NCBI RefSeq assembly: GCF_041911615.1
Contig: NZ_JAYROR010000130.1
Span: 1 to 38,272 of the forward strand
DNA length: 38,272 nt
Origin: Zoogloea sp041911615
GTDB lineage: Bacteria > Pseudomonadota > Gammaproteobacteria > Burkholderiales > Rhodocyclaceae
Direction of reading: 5' to 3'
Shown: one piece after another, positions 1-10,118 of the stretch
How the letters are laid out: each line of letters begins with the position of its first letter
Position numbering within the stretch: the stretch's first letter is position 1
Notes under the pieces: model-generated
What the model saw: the letters and a program-made list of their open reading frames with translations, nothing else
Database searches by the model: none
What the model was told of the DNA's origin: nothing
Program-made: the position numbers and the translations under genes

Positions 1-1723
1 CCGCCCGCGCCAGCGCCTCGCGCAGCAGCGCCGCGGCCTCGCCCAGGCGGCCGGCGATGCCGTGGCCGAGGCCCGACATGGAGAGCCGGTAGACCATCCC
101 GAACAGCGGGCAGGCGCCACCTTCGTGGGGCGCCGAACGGGCCGCCAGCGCCGCTGCGTCGTCGAAGCGCGAGGCCGTGTGGAGCCCGAACAGCATCACG
201 CTGCGGGCAATCTGGGCCACCCACGAATCGGCGCGGCGGGCTTCGGCGAGCGCCGCGCCGGCCAGGGCGATGGCCCGCTCGCTCTCGTCCGAGAGGCCGG
301 CGATGAGGCTCTTGACCGCCGTGCACTCGCCCGGCTCGACCTGCGCCGGCAGGCGGCCACTGGCCACGTCGGCCTCCACGCCGCTCACCGCGTCCTGCGC
401 CTCACCCAGGCGCAGCGCGAAGGCCAGCGCCCAGGCGTGGGCGAGGCGCAGGCGCAGGCTGCCGGCCACCAGCGAGGGCGGCAGCAAGGCCAGCCAGCCG
501 GTCACGGTGCGGATGTCGCCGGCCTCCACCAGCCCCATCGCGCAGGATTCGGCCCAGCCGGCAGCGCGCCGGGCATCGCCGGCGGCCAGGGCATAGCGCA
601 CCGCCTCCTGCCACAGGCCCGCGGCGGCAAACCAGTCGGCCGCGGCGCACTGGATGCGCGCGAGGCGGGCCGGATCGTGCCGCTCGAGGCGCAGGCGCAG
701 GTAGTCGGCAAACAGCGCGTGGAAACGGAACCAGCCGTCGTCGAGGCGCTTCACGAAGAGGTTCTGCCCGGCAAGATCGTCGAGGGCCTGCCGGCAATCC
801 GCGCCGGCGCCCACCGCCTCGCACAGGGCCGGGCAGAAGCGGTCCAGCGGGCCGGCGGCGAGCAGGAAATCGACCCGCGCCGGCGCCAGCCCGGCCAGGA
901 CGTTTTCGGCCAGATAGGCGGCGACCCCCTCGCCCGCGCGGCGGCGGATGCCGTCGATCAGGCTGGCCGGATCGCCTGCGCCGCGCAGCGACAGGGCCGC
1001 CAGGTACATGCCGGCGGCCCAGCCTTCGGTGGTGCGCCACAGGGCGTCGGCCAGGGCCTGGTCGGCCACGCTGCCACCGAGGCCGGCGAAGTAGTGACGC
1101 GCCTCGTCGGCGCCAAAGCGCAGGTCGGCCTCGTCGATGGACAGCAATTGGCCGCGGGCGGCCAGGGTGGCGTAAGGCAGGGCGGGCGCGCCACGCCCGG
1201 CGAGGATCAGCCGGAAGGCCGGCGGCGCGTAGCGGATGAGGGTCTCGAGGGCGTCGAGGAGCGGCGGCGCGGTGAGCGCGTCGGCGTCGTCGAGAATCAG
1301 CGCCACCGGCAGCGGCGAACGTGCCAGGCCGTTGATGAGCGCGGTGAGCACCGCCCGCGGCGAGGCCATCGCGTCGCGGGCGAGCAGCCGCGCGGCCTCG
1401 CGCGCAACGCCCTGCTCGCCGCCGAGGGCGACGACGAGATAGGAGAAGAACAGGCCGGGGTCGTCGTCCTCCCGGTCTAGGCTCAGCCAGCCGACCACCC
1501 AGCCGACGTCGGCGAGGCGCGCGCGCGCCTGGGCGAGCAGCGTGGTCTTGCCCGCGCCGGGCGAGGCGCAGACGCGCACCAGCGGCGGCCCGGCGGCGTC
1601 GCACAGGACATCCACGAGGCGTGGACGCACGACGGCGCCCGCCGACGGTGCCGGCGGGCGCAGCTTGGTCTGGATGAGCAGCGAGGGCGGCGCCTCGCGC
1701 CCTTCGCGGGGCATTCCGGCCAT
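1..1723 (-). CDS. MalT/LuxR-family ATP-dependent transcriptional regulator, C-terminus beyond left edge
   Basis: Large STAND-type signal-transduction ATPase of the MalT/AlkS/AcoK kind. An open frame of 574 codons runs off the left edge, so the C-terminal LuxR helix-turn-helix expected for this family is not visible. Visible: the N-terminal entry motif LLIQTKLRPP (about residues 15-24), Walker A SPGAGKTT (about 54-61), a Walker B-like ALILDDADAL (about 141-150), then a winged-helix and alpha-helical repeat region rich in Ala/Leu/Trp typical of the MalT tetratricopeptide-like sensor. The start is the first ATG; no strong ribosome binding site precedes it, and a second ATG lies three codons downstream. 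It begins 50 bp after the thiolase stop on the same strand, so it may be the last gene of the fadN-fadA transcript. The inducer is unknown; a link to lipid or alkane use is inferred from context only. Confidence 0.85.
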   Translation of the reverse strand, partial: MAGMPREGREAPPSLLIQTKLRPPAPSAGAVVRPRLVDVLCDAAGPPLVRVCASPGAGKTTLLAQARARLADVGWVVGWLSLDREDDDPGLFFSYLVVALGGEQGVAREAARLLARDAMASPRAVLTALINGLARSPLPVALILDDADALTAPPLLDALETLIRYAPPAFRLILAGRGAPALPYATLAARGQLLSIDEADLRFGADEARHYFAGLGGSVADQALADALWRTTEGWAAGMYLAALSLRGAGDPASLIDGIRRRAGEGVAAYLAENVLAGLAPARVDFLLAAGPLDRFCPALCEAVGAGADCRQALDDLAGQNLFVKRLDDGWFRFHALFADYLRLRLERHDPARLARIQCAAADWFAAAGLWQEAVRYALAAGDARRAAGWAESCAMGLVEAGDIRTVTGWLALLPPSLVAGSLRLRLAHAWALAFALRLGEAQDAVSGVEADVASGRLPAQVEPGECTAVKSLIAGLSDESERAIALAGAALAEARRADSWVAQIARSVMLFGLHTASRFDDAAALAARSAPHEGGACPLFGMVYRLSMSGLGHGIAGRLGEAAALLREALARA

Positions 1724-1773
1724 CGTCCGGGCACCCGCCCGGGCCAGCGGATATGCAGGCCCGGGCGCGGCGA

Positions 1774-2967
1774 TCAGACCTTCTCGAAGATGCCAGCGGC
1801 CCCCATGCCGGTGCCGATGCACATCGAGATCATGCCATAGCGCGCCGAGGTGCGCTGGAAGGCGCTCATCAGCGTGGCGGCACGGATCGCGCCGGTGGCG
1901 CCGAGCGGGTGGCCGAGGGCGATGGCGCCGCCCTGCGGGTTCACCTTGGCCGGGTCGAGCTCGAGCTGGCGGGCCACGGCCAGCGCCTGGGCGGCGAAGG
2001 CTTCGTTGAGCTCGATCCAGTCGAGATCGGACTGGGCGATGCCAGCGGCCTTGAGGGCGCGCGGAATCGCCTCGACGGGGCCGATGCCCATGATCTCGGG
2101 CGGAACACCGGCCACCGAGTAGCTGCAGAAGCGGGCAATGGGCTGGACGCCGTAGCGCTTCACCGCCGCCTCGGACATCAGCAGCACCGCGCCGGCGCCG
2201 TCTGACATCTGGGAGCTGTTGCCGGCGGTGACGGAGCCGCGCGCCGCGAACACCGGCTTGAGCTTGGCGAGGCTTTCCATCGACGCGTCGGCACGCGGGC
2301 CTTCGTCGGTGTCGCAGACGCGCTCGACCACGCGCACCGTGCCGCCCTCACCCGGCACATGGGTGCGCACGGTGTAGGGGGTGATCTCGTCCTTGAACGC
2401 GCCGGCGGCGATGGCTGCCGCCGCGCGCTGGTTGGACTGCACCGCGAAGGCGTCCTGCGCGGCGCGGTCGATGCCCCACTGCTGGGCCACCCTCTCGGCG
2501 GTGAGGCCCATGCCGAAGGCGATGCCGAGGTTTTCGTCCTTGGCGAAGATCGCCGGGTTCAACGAAATCTTGTTGCCCATGATCTGCGGCATCACGGTCA
2601 TGCTCTCGGTGCCGGCGGCGATCATCACGTCGGCTTCGCCCAGGCGGATGCGCGCGGCGGCGTCGGCCACGGCCTGCAGGCCGGACGAGCAGAAGCGGTT
2701 GATGGTGATGCCCGGCACGGTGTTGGGCAGGCCGGCGAGCAGCACGCCGATGCGCGCCACGTTCATGCCCTGCTCGGCTTCCGGCATGGCGCAGCCGACC
2801 ACCACGTCGCCGATCTCGGTGGCGTCGAGCCCCGGCACCTTGGCCACGACGGCCGACAGCACGTGGGCCAGCATGTCGTCGGGACGCACGGTGCGGAACA
2901 TCCCGTTGCGCTTGGCCACCGGGGTGCGGGTGGCGGCAACGATGTAGGCTTCTTGAATCTGTTTCAT
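1774..2967 (-). CDS. fadA: Acetyl-CoA acyltransferase (thiolase, FadA type)
   Basis: Performs the last step of beta-oxidation: thiolytic cleavage of 3-ketoacyl-CoA to acetyl-CoA and a chain shortened by two carbons. The 397-residue length is normal for a thiolase. Catalytic residues are all visible: nucleophile Cys93 in NRFCSSGLQAV, the NEAFAAQ loop, His353 in GGAIALGHPLGATG and Cys383 in MCIGTGMG. The ATG is preceded by AAGGAG at good spacing. It lies downstream of the FadN-type gene (143-bp gap that holds an inverted-repeat element), the usual pairing of a multifunctional enzyme with its thiolase partner in a trifunctional complex. It is distinct from the FadI thiolase farther along the cluster. 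Thiolase identity is certain; chain-length preference cannot be read from sequence. Confidence 0.95.
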   Translation of the reverse strand: MKQIQEAYIVAATRTPVAKRNGMFRTVRPDDMLAHVLSAVVAKVPGLDATEIGDVVVGCAMPEAEQGMNVARIGVLLAGLPNTVPGITINRFCSSGLQAVADAAARIRLGEADVMIAAGTESMTVMPQIMGNKISLNPAIFAKDENLGIAFGMGLTAERVAQQWGIDRAAQDAFAVQSNQRAAAAIAAGAFKDEITPYTVRTHVPGEGGTVRVVERVCDTDEGPRADASMESLAKLKPVFAARGSVTAGNSSQMSDGAGAVLLMSEAAVKRYGVQPIARFCSYSVAGVPPEIMGIGPVEAIPRALKAAGIAQSDLDWIELNEAFAAQALAVARQLELDPAKVNPQGGAIALGHPLGATGAIRAATLMSAFQRTSARYGMISMCIGTGMGAAGIFEKV

Positions 2968-2986
2968 CGAATTCTCCTTTGGGGCA

Positions 2987-3100
2987 GTGAGGAGTAAGGC
3001 GTCAGGCGTGAGGAGACCGATGCCAACCCGGTTGCGCTGACGATCACCAGCGCACGGGGGGCAAACAAGGTCTCCGAACGCCTTCCTCCTCTCTCCTCAC
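2987..3100. repeat. 114-bp inverted-repeat element between fadN and fadA
   Basis: Two 32-bp arms (2987-3018 and the reverse complement of 3069-3100) match at about 25 of 32 positions, beginning with GTGAGGAG at the outer ends and finishing GGAGACC at the inner ends. The 50-bp centre contains a second hairpin, TGCGCTG / CAGCGCA. The arms contain a degenerate GTGAGGAG/GGCGT(C/G)AGG pattern unlike the surrounding coding sequence. No open frame of substance is present. It could be a miniature non-autonomous mobile element, a dispersed intergenic repeat or a structured intercistronic RNA. I see no clear target-site duplication. Confidence 0.6.
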
Positions 3101-3110
3101 CGCATCACAA

Positions 3111-5495
<2,385 letters not shown>

Positions 5496-5558
5496 ATGCT
5501 CCTCCTTCAGGTTCGGCCGCGGCGCGGGCCGATTTTATGAATCAATGATCGGTCAAAC

Positions 5559-5580
5559 GATTTGAACAACTGTTCAAATC
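5559..5580. promoter_or_regulatory. Perfect 22-bp palindromic TetR-type operator upstream of fadN
   Basis: Two perfect 10-bp arms (GATTTGAACA and its complement) are separated by AC. The site overlaps the proposed fadN -10 box on the minus strand. It matches 17 of 22 positions with the site upstream of the second TetR gene at 14641-14662, including an identical AACAACTGTT core. A smaller palindrome, TCAAA-CGA-TTTGA (5553-5565), overlaps its left side. Size and symmetry fit a TetR dimer operator; the most likely ligands are the two TetR proteins encoded in this cluster. Confidence 0.75.
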
Positions 5581-5607
5581 TTAGCGCAATCATGAATTTA
5601 GGTGCAA
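5578..5607 (-). promoter_or_regulatory. Putative sigma-70 promoter of fadN
   Basis: Read on the minus strand, TTGCAC (5607-5602) and TAAGAT (5583-5578) are separated by 18 bp. The -35 match is modest. The placement is supported by the equivalent promoter of the second TetR gene, where a -10 overlaps the first three bases of the same operator in the same register. Confidence 0.5.
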
Positions 5608-5620
5608 CTCTCAGAAAAAA

Positions 5621-6292
5621 TCAGGCGCCGGCAGCGCTCGGCAGGACGCCCGCGGGGGCCAGGAATCCCGCCACGACAAAGGGTTTGAGGCGGGCCATGA
5701 CGCCTTCCGGCCGGCTCGCGTCGACGAGGGAATAGGTCTCGGTCATCCGCATCACGTCCTTTCCGGCCATCGCGTAGGCGACGATGCCAACGAAGAAATA
5801 CATGCGCCACACCACGTCGTCCTGACTGAGGTGCGGCAGGGTGCGCATGAAGGCCTGGCGATAGCGGTCGACCGCCTCCCGGTATTCGTCCGGAAAGAAG
5901 GCCTCGGTGCCCGGCCCCGGCTCGTAGAAGGCACGCCCGATGAGCTGCTTGAAGACCTCGCCGGAAATGCTGTCCTTGCGCGTCAGCCGCAGTGCCGACG
6001 ACAGGAAGGCGTCCACCAGCACATCGACGGGGATGGGCTGGCCGGCAGCTTCGGCCTCGAGCTTGTCGAGGTAGCCGACCCGGCTGCCCCGGCTGCCCAG
6101 CGCGCGCTGGTAGACCGCCTCCATCAACCCCTGCTTGGAGCCGAAGTGGTAATTGACCAGCGCCACCGGCACGCCCGCCGCGCCGGTGATCATGCGGATC
6201 GAGGTGGCGGCGTAGCCGTTCTCCATGAACAGCCGCTCGGCGGCGTCGAGGATTCGGGTCTTGGCGTCGGGAAGGCTGTCGAGGCGCGGCAT
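5621..6292 (-). CDS. TetR-family repressor (fatty-acid regulon, first copy)
   Basis: Transcriptional repressor of 223 residues, the normal TetR length. The N-terminal helix-turn-helix is plain: RILDAAERLFMENGYAATS (about residues 13-31), then IRMITGAAGVPVALVNYHFGSK with the family's conserved NYHFGSK. The C-terminal part is a helical ligand pocket. The upstream open frame extends far into the FadL gene in another frame, so I chose the internal ATG that starts just before the DNA-binding domain. The protein is paralogous to the TetR at 13942-14610, with nearly the same recognition-helix region, so both probably read the same operator. The operator at 5559-5580 lies just downstream of this gene, in front of fadN. 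Acyl-CoA is the probable inducer, inferred from family and neighbours. Confidence 0.88.
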   Translation of the reverse strand: MPRLDSLPDAKTRILDAAERLFMENGYAATSIRMITGAAGVPVALVNYHFGSKQGLMEAVYQRALGSRGSRVGYLDKLEAEAAGQPIPVDVLVDAFLSSALRLTRKDSISGEVFKQLIGRAFYEPGPGTEAFFPDEYREAVDRYRQAFMRTLPHLSQDDVVWRMYFFVGIVAYAMAGKDVMRMTETYSLVDASRPEGVMARLKPFVVAGFLAPAGVLPSAAGA

Positions 6293-6354
6293 GCGGAGGG
6301 CGTCGGAGAAAAAACCGGCGCGGGGCGAACCCGGCGCCGGATCGGGTTGGGCCG

Positions 6355-7635
6355 TCAGAAGGCCATCGAGTACTGCGCGCCGAGCAACCACACGCGGGCG
6401 TCGTAGACACCGGAGACGAGGCCGCGGTTGACGAGCGGATTGGTCGAGCGCTGATCGTTGTAGATATGGGACTCGCCGGCCTTGATGTAGGCCGCGCCGA
6501 GATCGACGGTCGAATCCTTGTTGACCTTGATCTGGGCTCCGGTGGACAGCCAGGTGCGGTTGCTGTCGGGCAGCGAGACGAGGCGCGTCTCGTCGCTGCG
6601 CACCGGCGTCTGTTCGTAGGCGATGCCGAACTTCAGCTTGACCGTTTCGTTCAGCTTGTAGTTGGTGCCGAGGGCGAAGCGCCAGGTGTCGCGGAACTGG
6701 GTGTCGAGGCGCTGGGCCAGGCTGCCGGTGCCGCTGCTGTAGCGCATGATGTCCACGTTCTGGATGCTGCTCCACCCCGTCCAGGAGATGTCGCCGAGCA
6801 TTTCCCAGCGGTCGCTGAGTGTCTGGGCGACGCTCAGGATGAAGGTGTCGGGCAGATCGACGCGCGTCGAGGCGGGCGAATTGCCGATGGACGCGGCCGC
6901 CGTGCCGCTGGACTTCAGGTCGCCCTGAAGGTCGTGTCGGACCTTCGAGCGATACGAGACGCCGACCTTCGTCGTCGGGCTCAGGGTGAACAGCGCACCG
7001 ACGTTCCAGCCCCACGCCCAGTCCTCGGCGCCCAGCTTGACGCTGGTGCCGGCCAGGGCCGGCGACGAGACGGAGAACAGCCGGACGTACTCGACCTCCA
7101 TCTTCTGGTAGCTCGCACCCGCACCCAGCGAAACCTTGTCGTTCACGCGCCAGGCGATGCTCGGGTTGATGTTGTAGGTCTTGATGTCGAACTTGAGGGC
7201 GTGGGCGCCGCCGACCCACGGGTTGTGGTATTCGGTGACGAGGCCGAACGGCGCGCCGAGACCGAGGCCGACATAGACATCCTTCGTCACGCCCCACGAC
7301 AGGTAAGCGTTGGGCAGGAAAGCCCAGCTGCCCGCGTCGCCGCCGTTGCCGGTGCCGCTGAGGGCGCCGGGCACCGAGCCGCGATCATCGAACTTGAAAG
7401 TCGGCCGCACGGCGGCGACGCCCGCCGAGATCTCGCGCTCCTTCAACTGCGTCATGCCCGCCGGGTTGAAGAAGATCGTGCTGGCGTTCTCGGCCACCGC
7501 CGCCGAGCCCGAGTAGGCGTTGCCGATGCCGCTGGCGTTCTGCTCCAGGAGCTGGAAACCGGCGGCGCCGGCCTGGCCGGCGGCAACTCCGAGAGCCAGG
7601 GCGGGCATCAGGCGGGCAATCGTTTTCATCTTCAT
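6355..7635 (-). CDS. fadL: FadL/OmpP1/TodX-family outer membrane long-chain fatty acid transporter
   Basis: Outer membrane beta-barrel that lets long-chain fatty acids or other hydrophobic substrates cross into the cell. The 426-residue length fits. A signal peptide (about residues 1-24) ends before AGFQLLEQNASGIGNAYSG, the N-terminal hatch motif typical of FadL, followed by AENASTIFFNPAGM. The rest shows alternating beta-strand pattern and ends in GAQYSMAF with the terminal aromatic residue expected for barrel assembly. GAGGAG precedes the ATG. It sits between the thioesterase gene and a TetR gene, both on the same strand, consistent with uptake feeding the beta-oxidation enzymes. A hairpin lies between thioesterase and this gene, so it may have its own promoter, which I could not identify. 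Some family members carry aromatics, so the substrate is an inference. Confidence 0.9.
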   Translation of the reverse strand: MKMKTIARLMPALALGVAAGQAGAAGFQLLEQNASGIGNAYSGSAAVAENASTIFFNPAGMTQLKEREISAGVAAVRPTFKFDDRGSVPGALSGTGNGGDAGSWAFLPNAYLSWGVTKDVYVGLGLGAPFGLVTEYHNPWVGGAHALKFDIKTYNINPSIAWRVNDKVSLGAGASYQKMEVEYVRLFSVSSPALAGTSVKLGAEDWAWGWNVGALFTLSPTTKVGVSYRSKVRHDLQGDLKSSGTAAASIGNSPASTRVDLPDTFILSVAQTLSDRWEMLGDISWTGWSSIQNVDIMRYSSGTGSLAQRLDTQFRDTWRFALGTNYKLNETVKLKFGIAYEQTPVRSDETRLVSLPDSNRTWLSTGAQIKVNKDSTVDLGAAYIKAGESHIYNDQRSTNPLVNRGLVSGVYDARVWLLGAQYSMAF

Positions 7636-7708
7636 GGTGTCTCCTCACGTGGGCGCTATCGTTGTGATCGAGCCGGGGCTGCGCGAAATCCCTGGCGATT
7701 CTAGAACC

Positions 7709-7728
7709 GCGAAGCCCTGCGGCTTCGC
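7709..7728 (-). terminator. Hairpin after the thioesterase gene
   Basis: Perfect 8-bp stem GCGAAGCC / GGCTTCGC with the 4-nt loop CTGC, 25 bp past the thioesterase stop. On the minus strand it is followed by GGTTCTAG, so the T-run is weak. It may end or attenuate the fadE-fadI-fadJ-thioesterase transcript before the FadL gene. Confidence 0.5.
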
Positions 7729-7752
7729 AGCATAAGGGTACGGATGTGGCAT

Positions 7753-8160
7753 TTACGCGACAGGCTCCGGGGGAATCTGCCGCTTGGTGCCGTCCTTGCC
7801 GACCGCGACGTAGGTCAGCACCGCTTCGGTGACCTTCACGACGATCGGGTTTTCGGGGTTGCGTTCGGCGTACACCGCCACGTCGACGGTGATCGAGCTG
7901 TTACCGACCTTGATCACGTCGGCGTAGAAACTGAGGATGTCACCCACCGACACCGGCTGCTTGAAGAGGAAGGAATTGACCGCGATGGTGGCCACCCGGC
8001 TGCGGGCGCGCTTGACCGCCGGCACCGCGCCGGCAATGTCCACCTGGGCCATGATCCAGCCACCGAACACGTCGCCGGCCGGATTGACGTCGGCGGGCAT
8101 CGGCATCACGCGCAGGACGGGCATCTTGCCCTCGGGTAGCTGGGTGGGTTGATTACACAT
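7753..8160 (-). CDS. yciA: YciA-type acyl-CoA thioesterase (hot-dog fold)
   Basis: Hydrolyses acyl-CoA to free acid and CoA. The 135-residue protein is a single hot-dog domain with the YciA signature PMPADVNPAGDVFGGWIMAQVD (about residues 20-41), including the catalytic Asp of the GDVFGGW loop, then the helix and VSVGDILSFYADV strand. The ATG chosen gives the standard family N-terminus; the longer frame upstream overlaps the end of the FadJ gene. It starts 20 bp after the FadJ stop, so it is almost certainly cotranscribed. It probably releases CoA when acyl-CoA accumulates during beta-oxidation. Confidence 0.9.
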   Translation of the reverse strand: MCNQPTQLPEGKMPVLRVMPMPADVNPAGDVFGGWIMAQVDIAGAVPAVKRARSRVATIAVNSFLFKQPVSVGDILSFYADVIKVGNSSITVDVAVYAERNPENPIVVKVTEAVLTYVAVGKDGTKRQIPPEPVA

Positions 8161-8180
8161 CGAAGACTCCTTGAAGCGGA

Positions 8181-10118
8181 TCAGCCGGCGGCCTGGGCCA
8201 TGGCGCGGGAATGGTTGAGCGGCCCGCCGGTAAAGGGCGGGTAGCCGGTCCCGAATATAACCCCGGCGTCGGCCAGATCGGCATCTTCGACGACGCCTTT
8301 CGCCACGCAGGCCTCGGCGGCGGCCAGCAAAGGCGCGGCAATGCGCCGGGCAAGGCCCTCGGGCGGCGTGCCAGCCGCGGACTTCCGGGCCTTGCCGTCC
8401 TGCCATTGGTAGAAGCCCTGCCCGCTCTTCTTGCCCAGTTGCCCGGCTTCGACCCGCGCGGCGAGCGCCCGGGGCAGCACCGCATTAGGGCCGGCGAGGG
8501 TCTTGCCGGCGGCTACCGCGATGTCGAGGCCGACGGTGTCCATCAGCTCGACCGGCCCCATCGGCATGCCGTAGGCCACCAGGGCGGCGTCGATGGTCTC
8601 GGGGGCGACGCCCTCATCCACACAGCGCAGGGCCTCGTACATGTAAGGCCCGAGCACCGCATTGACCAGAAAGCCCGGCTCGTCCTTCACCGGCAGCGGC
8701 AGCTTGTCGAGCTTGCGCACGAAGGCGGCGGCGCGGCGATAGGGCTCGTCGGCCGACACCGCGCTCTTCACCACCTCGACGAGCGGCAGCACCGCCACCG
8801 GGTTGAAGAAATGGATGCCCACCAGCCGGCTCGGGTCGGCCAGCGCCGTGGCGATGTCGGCGATGCGCAGGCTCGAGGTGTTGGAGGCGAGCACCGCGTC
8901 GGGCCGGGCGCGTCGTTCGATGTCGGCGAAGAGCGCGCGCTTGGCGTCCAGATTCTCGAAGATCGCCTCGATGATCACATCGGCCTGGGCCACGCCGGCG
9001 CCGGCCGGGTCGGGGATCAGGCGGTCCAGCGCAAAGCGCGCCTCCCGCGGCTTGCCGCGGAACTTGCGCTCGATGCGCTTGCCGGCGCGGGCAATGGCCG
9101 GCGCGATGCGGGAGGCGGACTGGTCCTGCAGCGTGACGATCATCCCGCGCAGCGCGCATTCGGTGGCGATGTCGCCGCCCATCACGCCGGCGCCGATCAC
9201 GTGCACGCGGCGGGGCGTGAAGTCGGCGTCCTTGCCGAAGCCCTTCAGGCGCTCCTGCAGGAAGAACACGCGGATCAGGTTGCGGGCGGTGGGCGAGCGG
9301 AAGATCGCCTCCAGCGACGAAGGCGAATCCGCCGGCACCGCCAGCGCGTTGCCACCGTGCTTGGCCCAGATGTCGATGATCGCGTAGGGCGCCGGGTAGT
9401 GCTCCGGCCGGGCCTTGGCGGCCACCTGCTGGCGGGCCTTGCCGGCGACGATGCCGGACAGCGGGCCGTTCATCAGCTTCTGCATGAACGGCAGCCGGCG
9501 CGGCTCGCGGCCGGAGAGCACCAGCATCCGCGCGGCGTTGTCCATCACCCGGGCGGGCACGGCTTCGTCGGCCAGGCCCAGGCGCTTCGCCTTGCGGGCA
9601 TCCACGCCTTTTCCGGTGAGCATCAGGTCGAGCGCGGCGGCCGGGCCGATCAGCTGAGGCAGGCGCAACATGCCCCCCCAGGCCGGGTAGATGCCCAGCA
9701 TCACCTCGGGCAGCGCCATGCGGGTGCCGGGCTCGTCCACCGCGATGCGGTAGCGGCAGGCCAGCGCCAGTTCGAAGCCGCCGCCCATGCAGTGGCCGCG
9801 CACCAGCGCCAGCGTGGGGTACGCCACCGCGGCCAGGCGGTTGAAGAGGTTCCAGCCCCGCTCGACCAGCACCCGCGCAGCGGCGGCGGAGTCGATGGCG
9901 GTGAATTCCTCGATGTTGGCCCCAGCGATGAAGCCCGCCGCTTTGCCCGAGCGGATCACCAGCGCGGTGGGCGGCTGGCGGTCGAGCGCGTCGAGGAGCA
10001 GCCCCAGCTCGATCATCACCGCGGCGCCGAGGGTGTTGGTGGTCGAATCGGCCACGTCGAGAGTCGCCCAGGCGATGCCGTCGGCGTCCCGTTCCAGTTT
10101 CCAGTGCGTCAGGTTCAT
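8181..10118 (-). CDS. fadJ: Fatty acid oxidation complex alpha subunit (enoyl-CoA hydratase / 3-hydroxyacyl-CoA dehydrogenase, FadJ type)
   Basis: Classical-order multifunctional enzyme. The N-terminal crotonase domain has both catalytic acids, Glu116 in GHCMGGGFELALA and Glu138 in LPEVMLGIYPAWGG. The NAD-binding dehydrogenase follows with VHVIGAGVMGG (about 305-315), SNTSSL and catalytic His436 in GIHFFNP, and a C-terminal dimerisation region ending in GTGYPPFTGGPL. At 645 residues it is shorter than E. coli FadJ (714) and FadB (729), because it stops soon after the PPFTGG motif and lacks the usual tail. The start ATG overlaps the stop of the thiolase gene (TGATG), a sign of translational coupling. 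It forms the trifunctional complex with the FadI partner encoded just upstream. Confidence 0.94.
   Translation of the reverse strand: MNLTHWKLERDADGIAWATLDVADSTTNTLGAAVMIELGLLLDALDRQPPTALVIRSGKAAGFIAGANIEEFTAIDSAAAARVLVERGWNLFNRLAAVAYPTLALVRGHCMGGGFELALACRYRIAVDEPGTRMALPEVMLGIYPAWGGMLRLPQLIGPAAALDLMLTGKGVDARKAKRLGLADEAVPARVMDNAARMLVLSGREPRRLPFMQKLMNGPLSGIVAGKARQQVAAKARPEHYPAPYAIIDIWAKHGGNALAVPADSPSSLEAIFRSPTARNLIRVFFLQERLKGFGKDADFTPRRVHVIGAGVMGGDIATECALRGMIVTLQDQSASRIAPAIARAGKRIERKFRGKPREARFALDRLIPDPAGAGVAQADVIIEAIFENLDAKRALFADIERRARPDAVLASNTSSLRIADIATALADPSRLVGIHFFNPVAVLPLVEVVKSAVSADEPYRRAAAFVRKLDKLPLPVKDEPGFLVNAVLGPYMYEALRCVDEGVAPETIDAALVAYGMPMGPVELMDTVGLDIAVAAGKTLAGPNAVLPRALAARVEAGQLGKKSGQGFYQWQDGKARKSAAGTPPEGLARRIAAPLLAAAEACVAKGVVEDADLADAGVIFGTGYPPFTGGPLNHSRAMAQAAG

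Noticed and set aside
5621..7297. Single 558-codon fusion of a FadL-region frame with the TetR protein
   Set aside because: The upstream part is out of frame with the real FadL gene and lacks motifs; the TetR starts at an internal ATG just before its helix-turn-helix.
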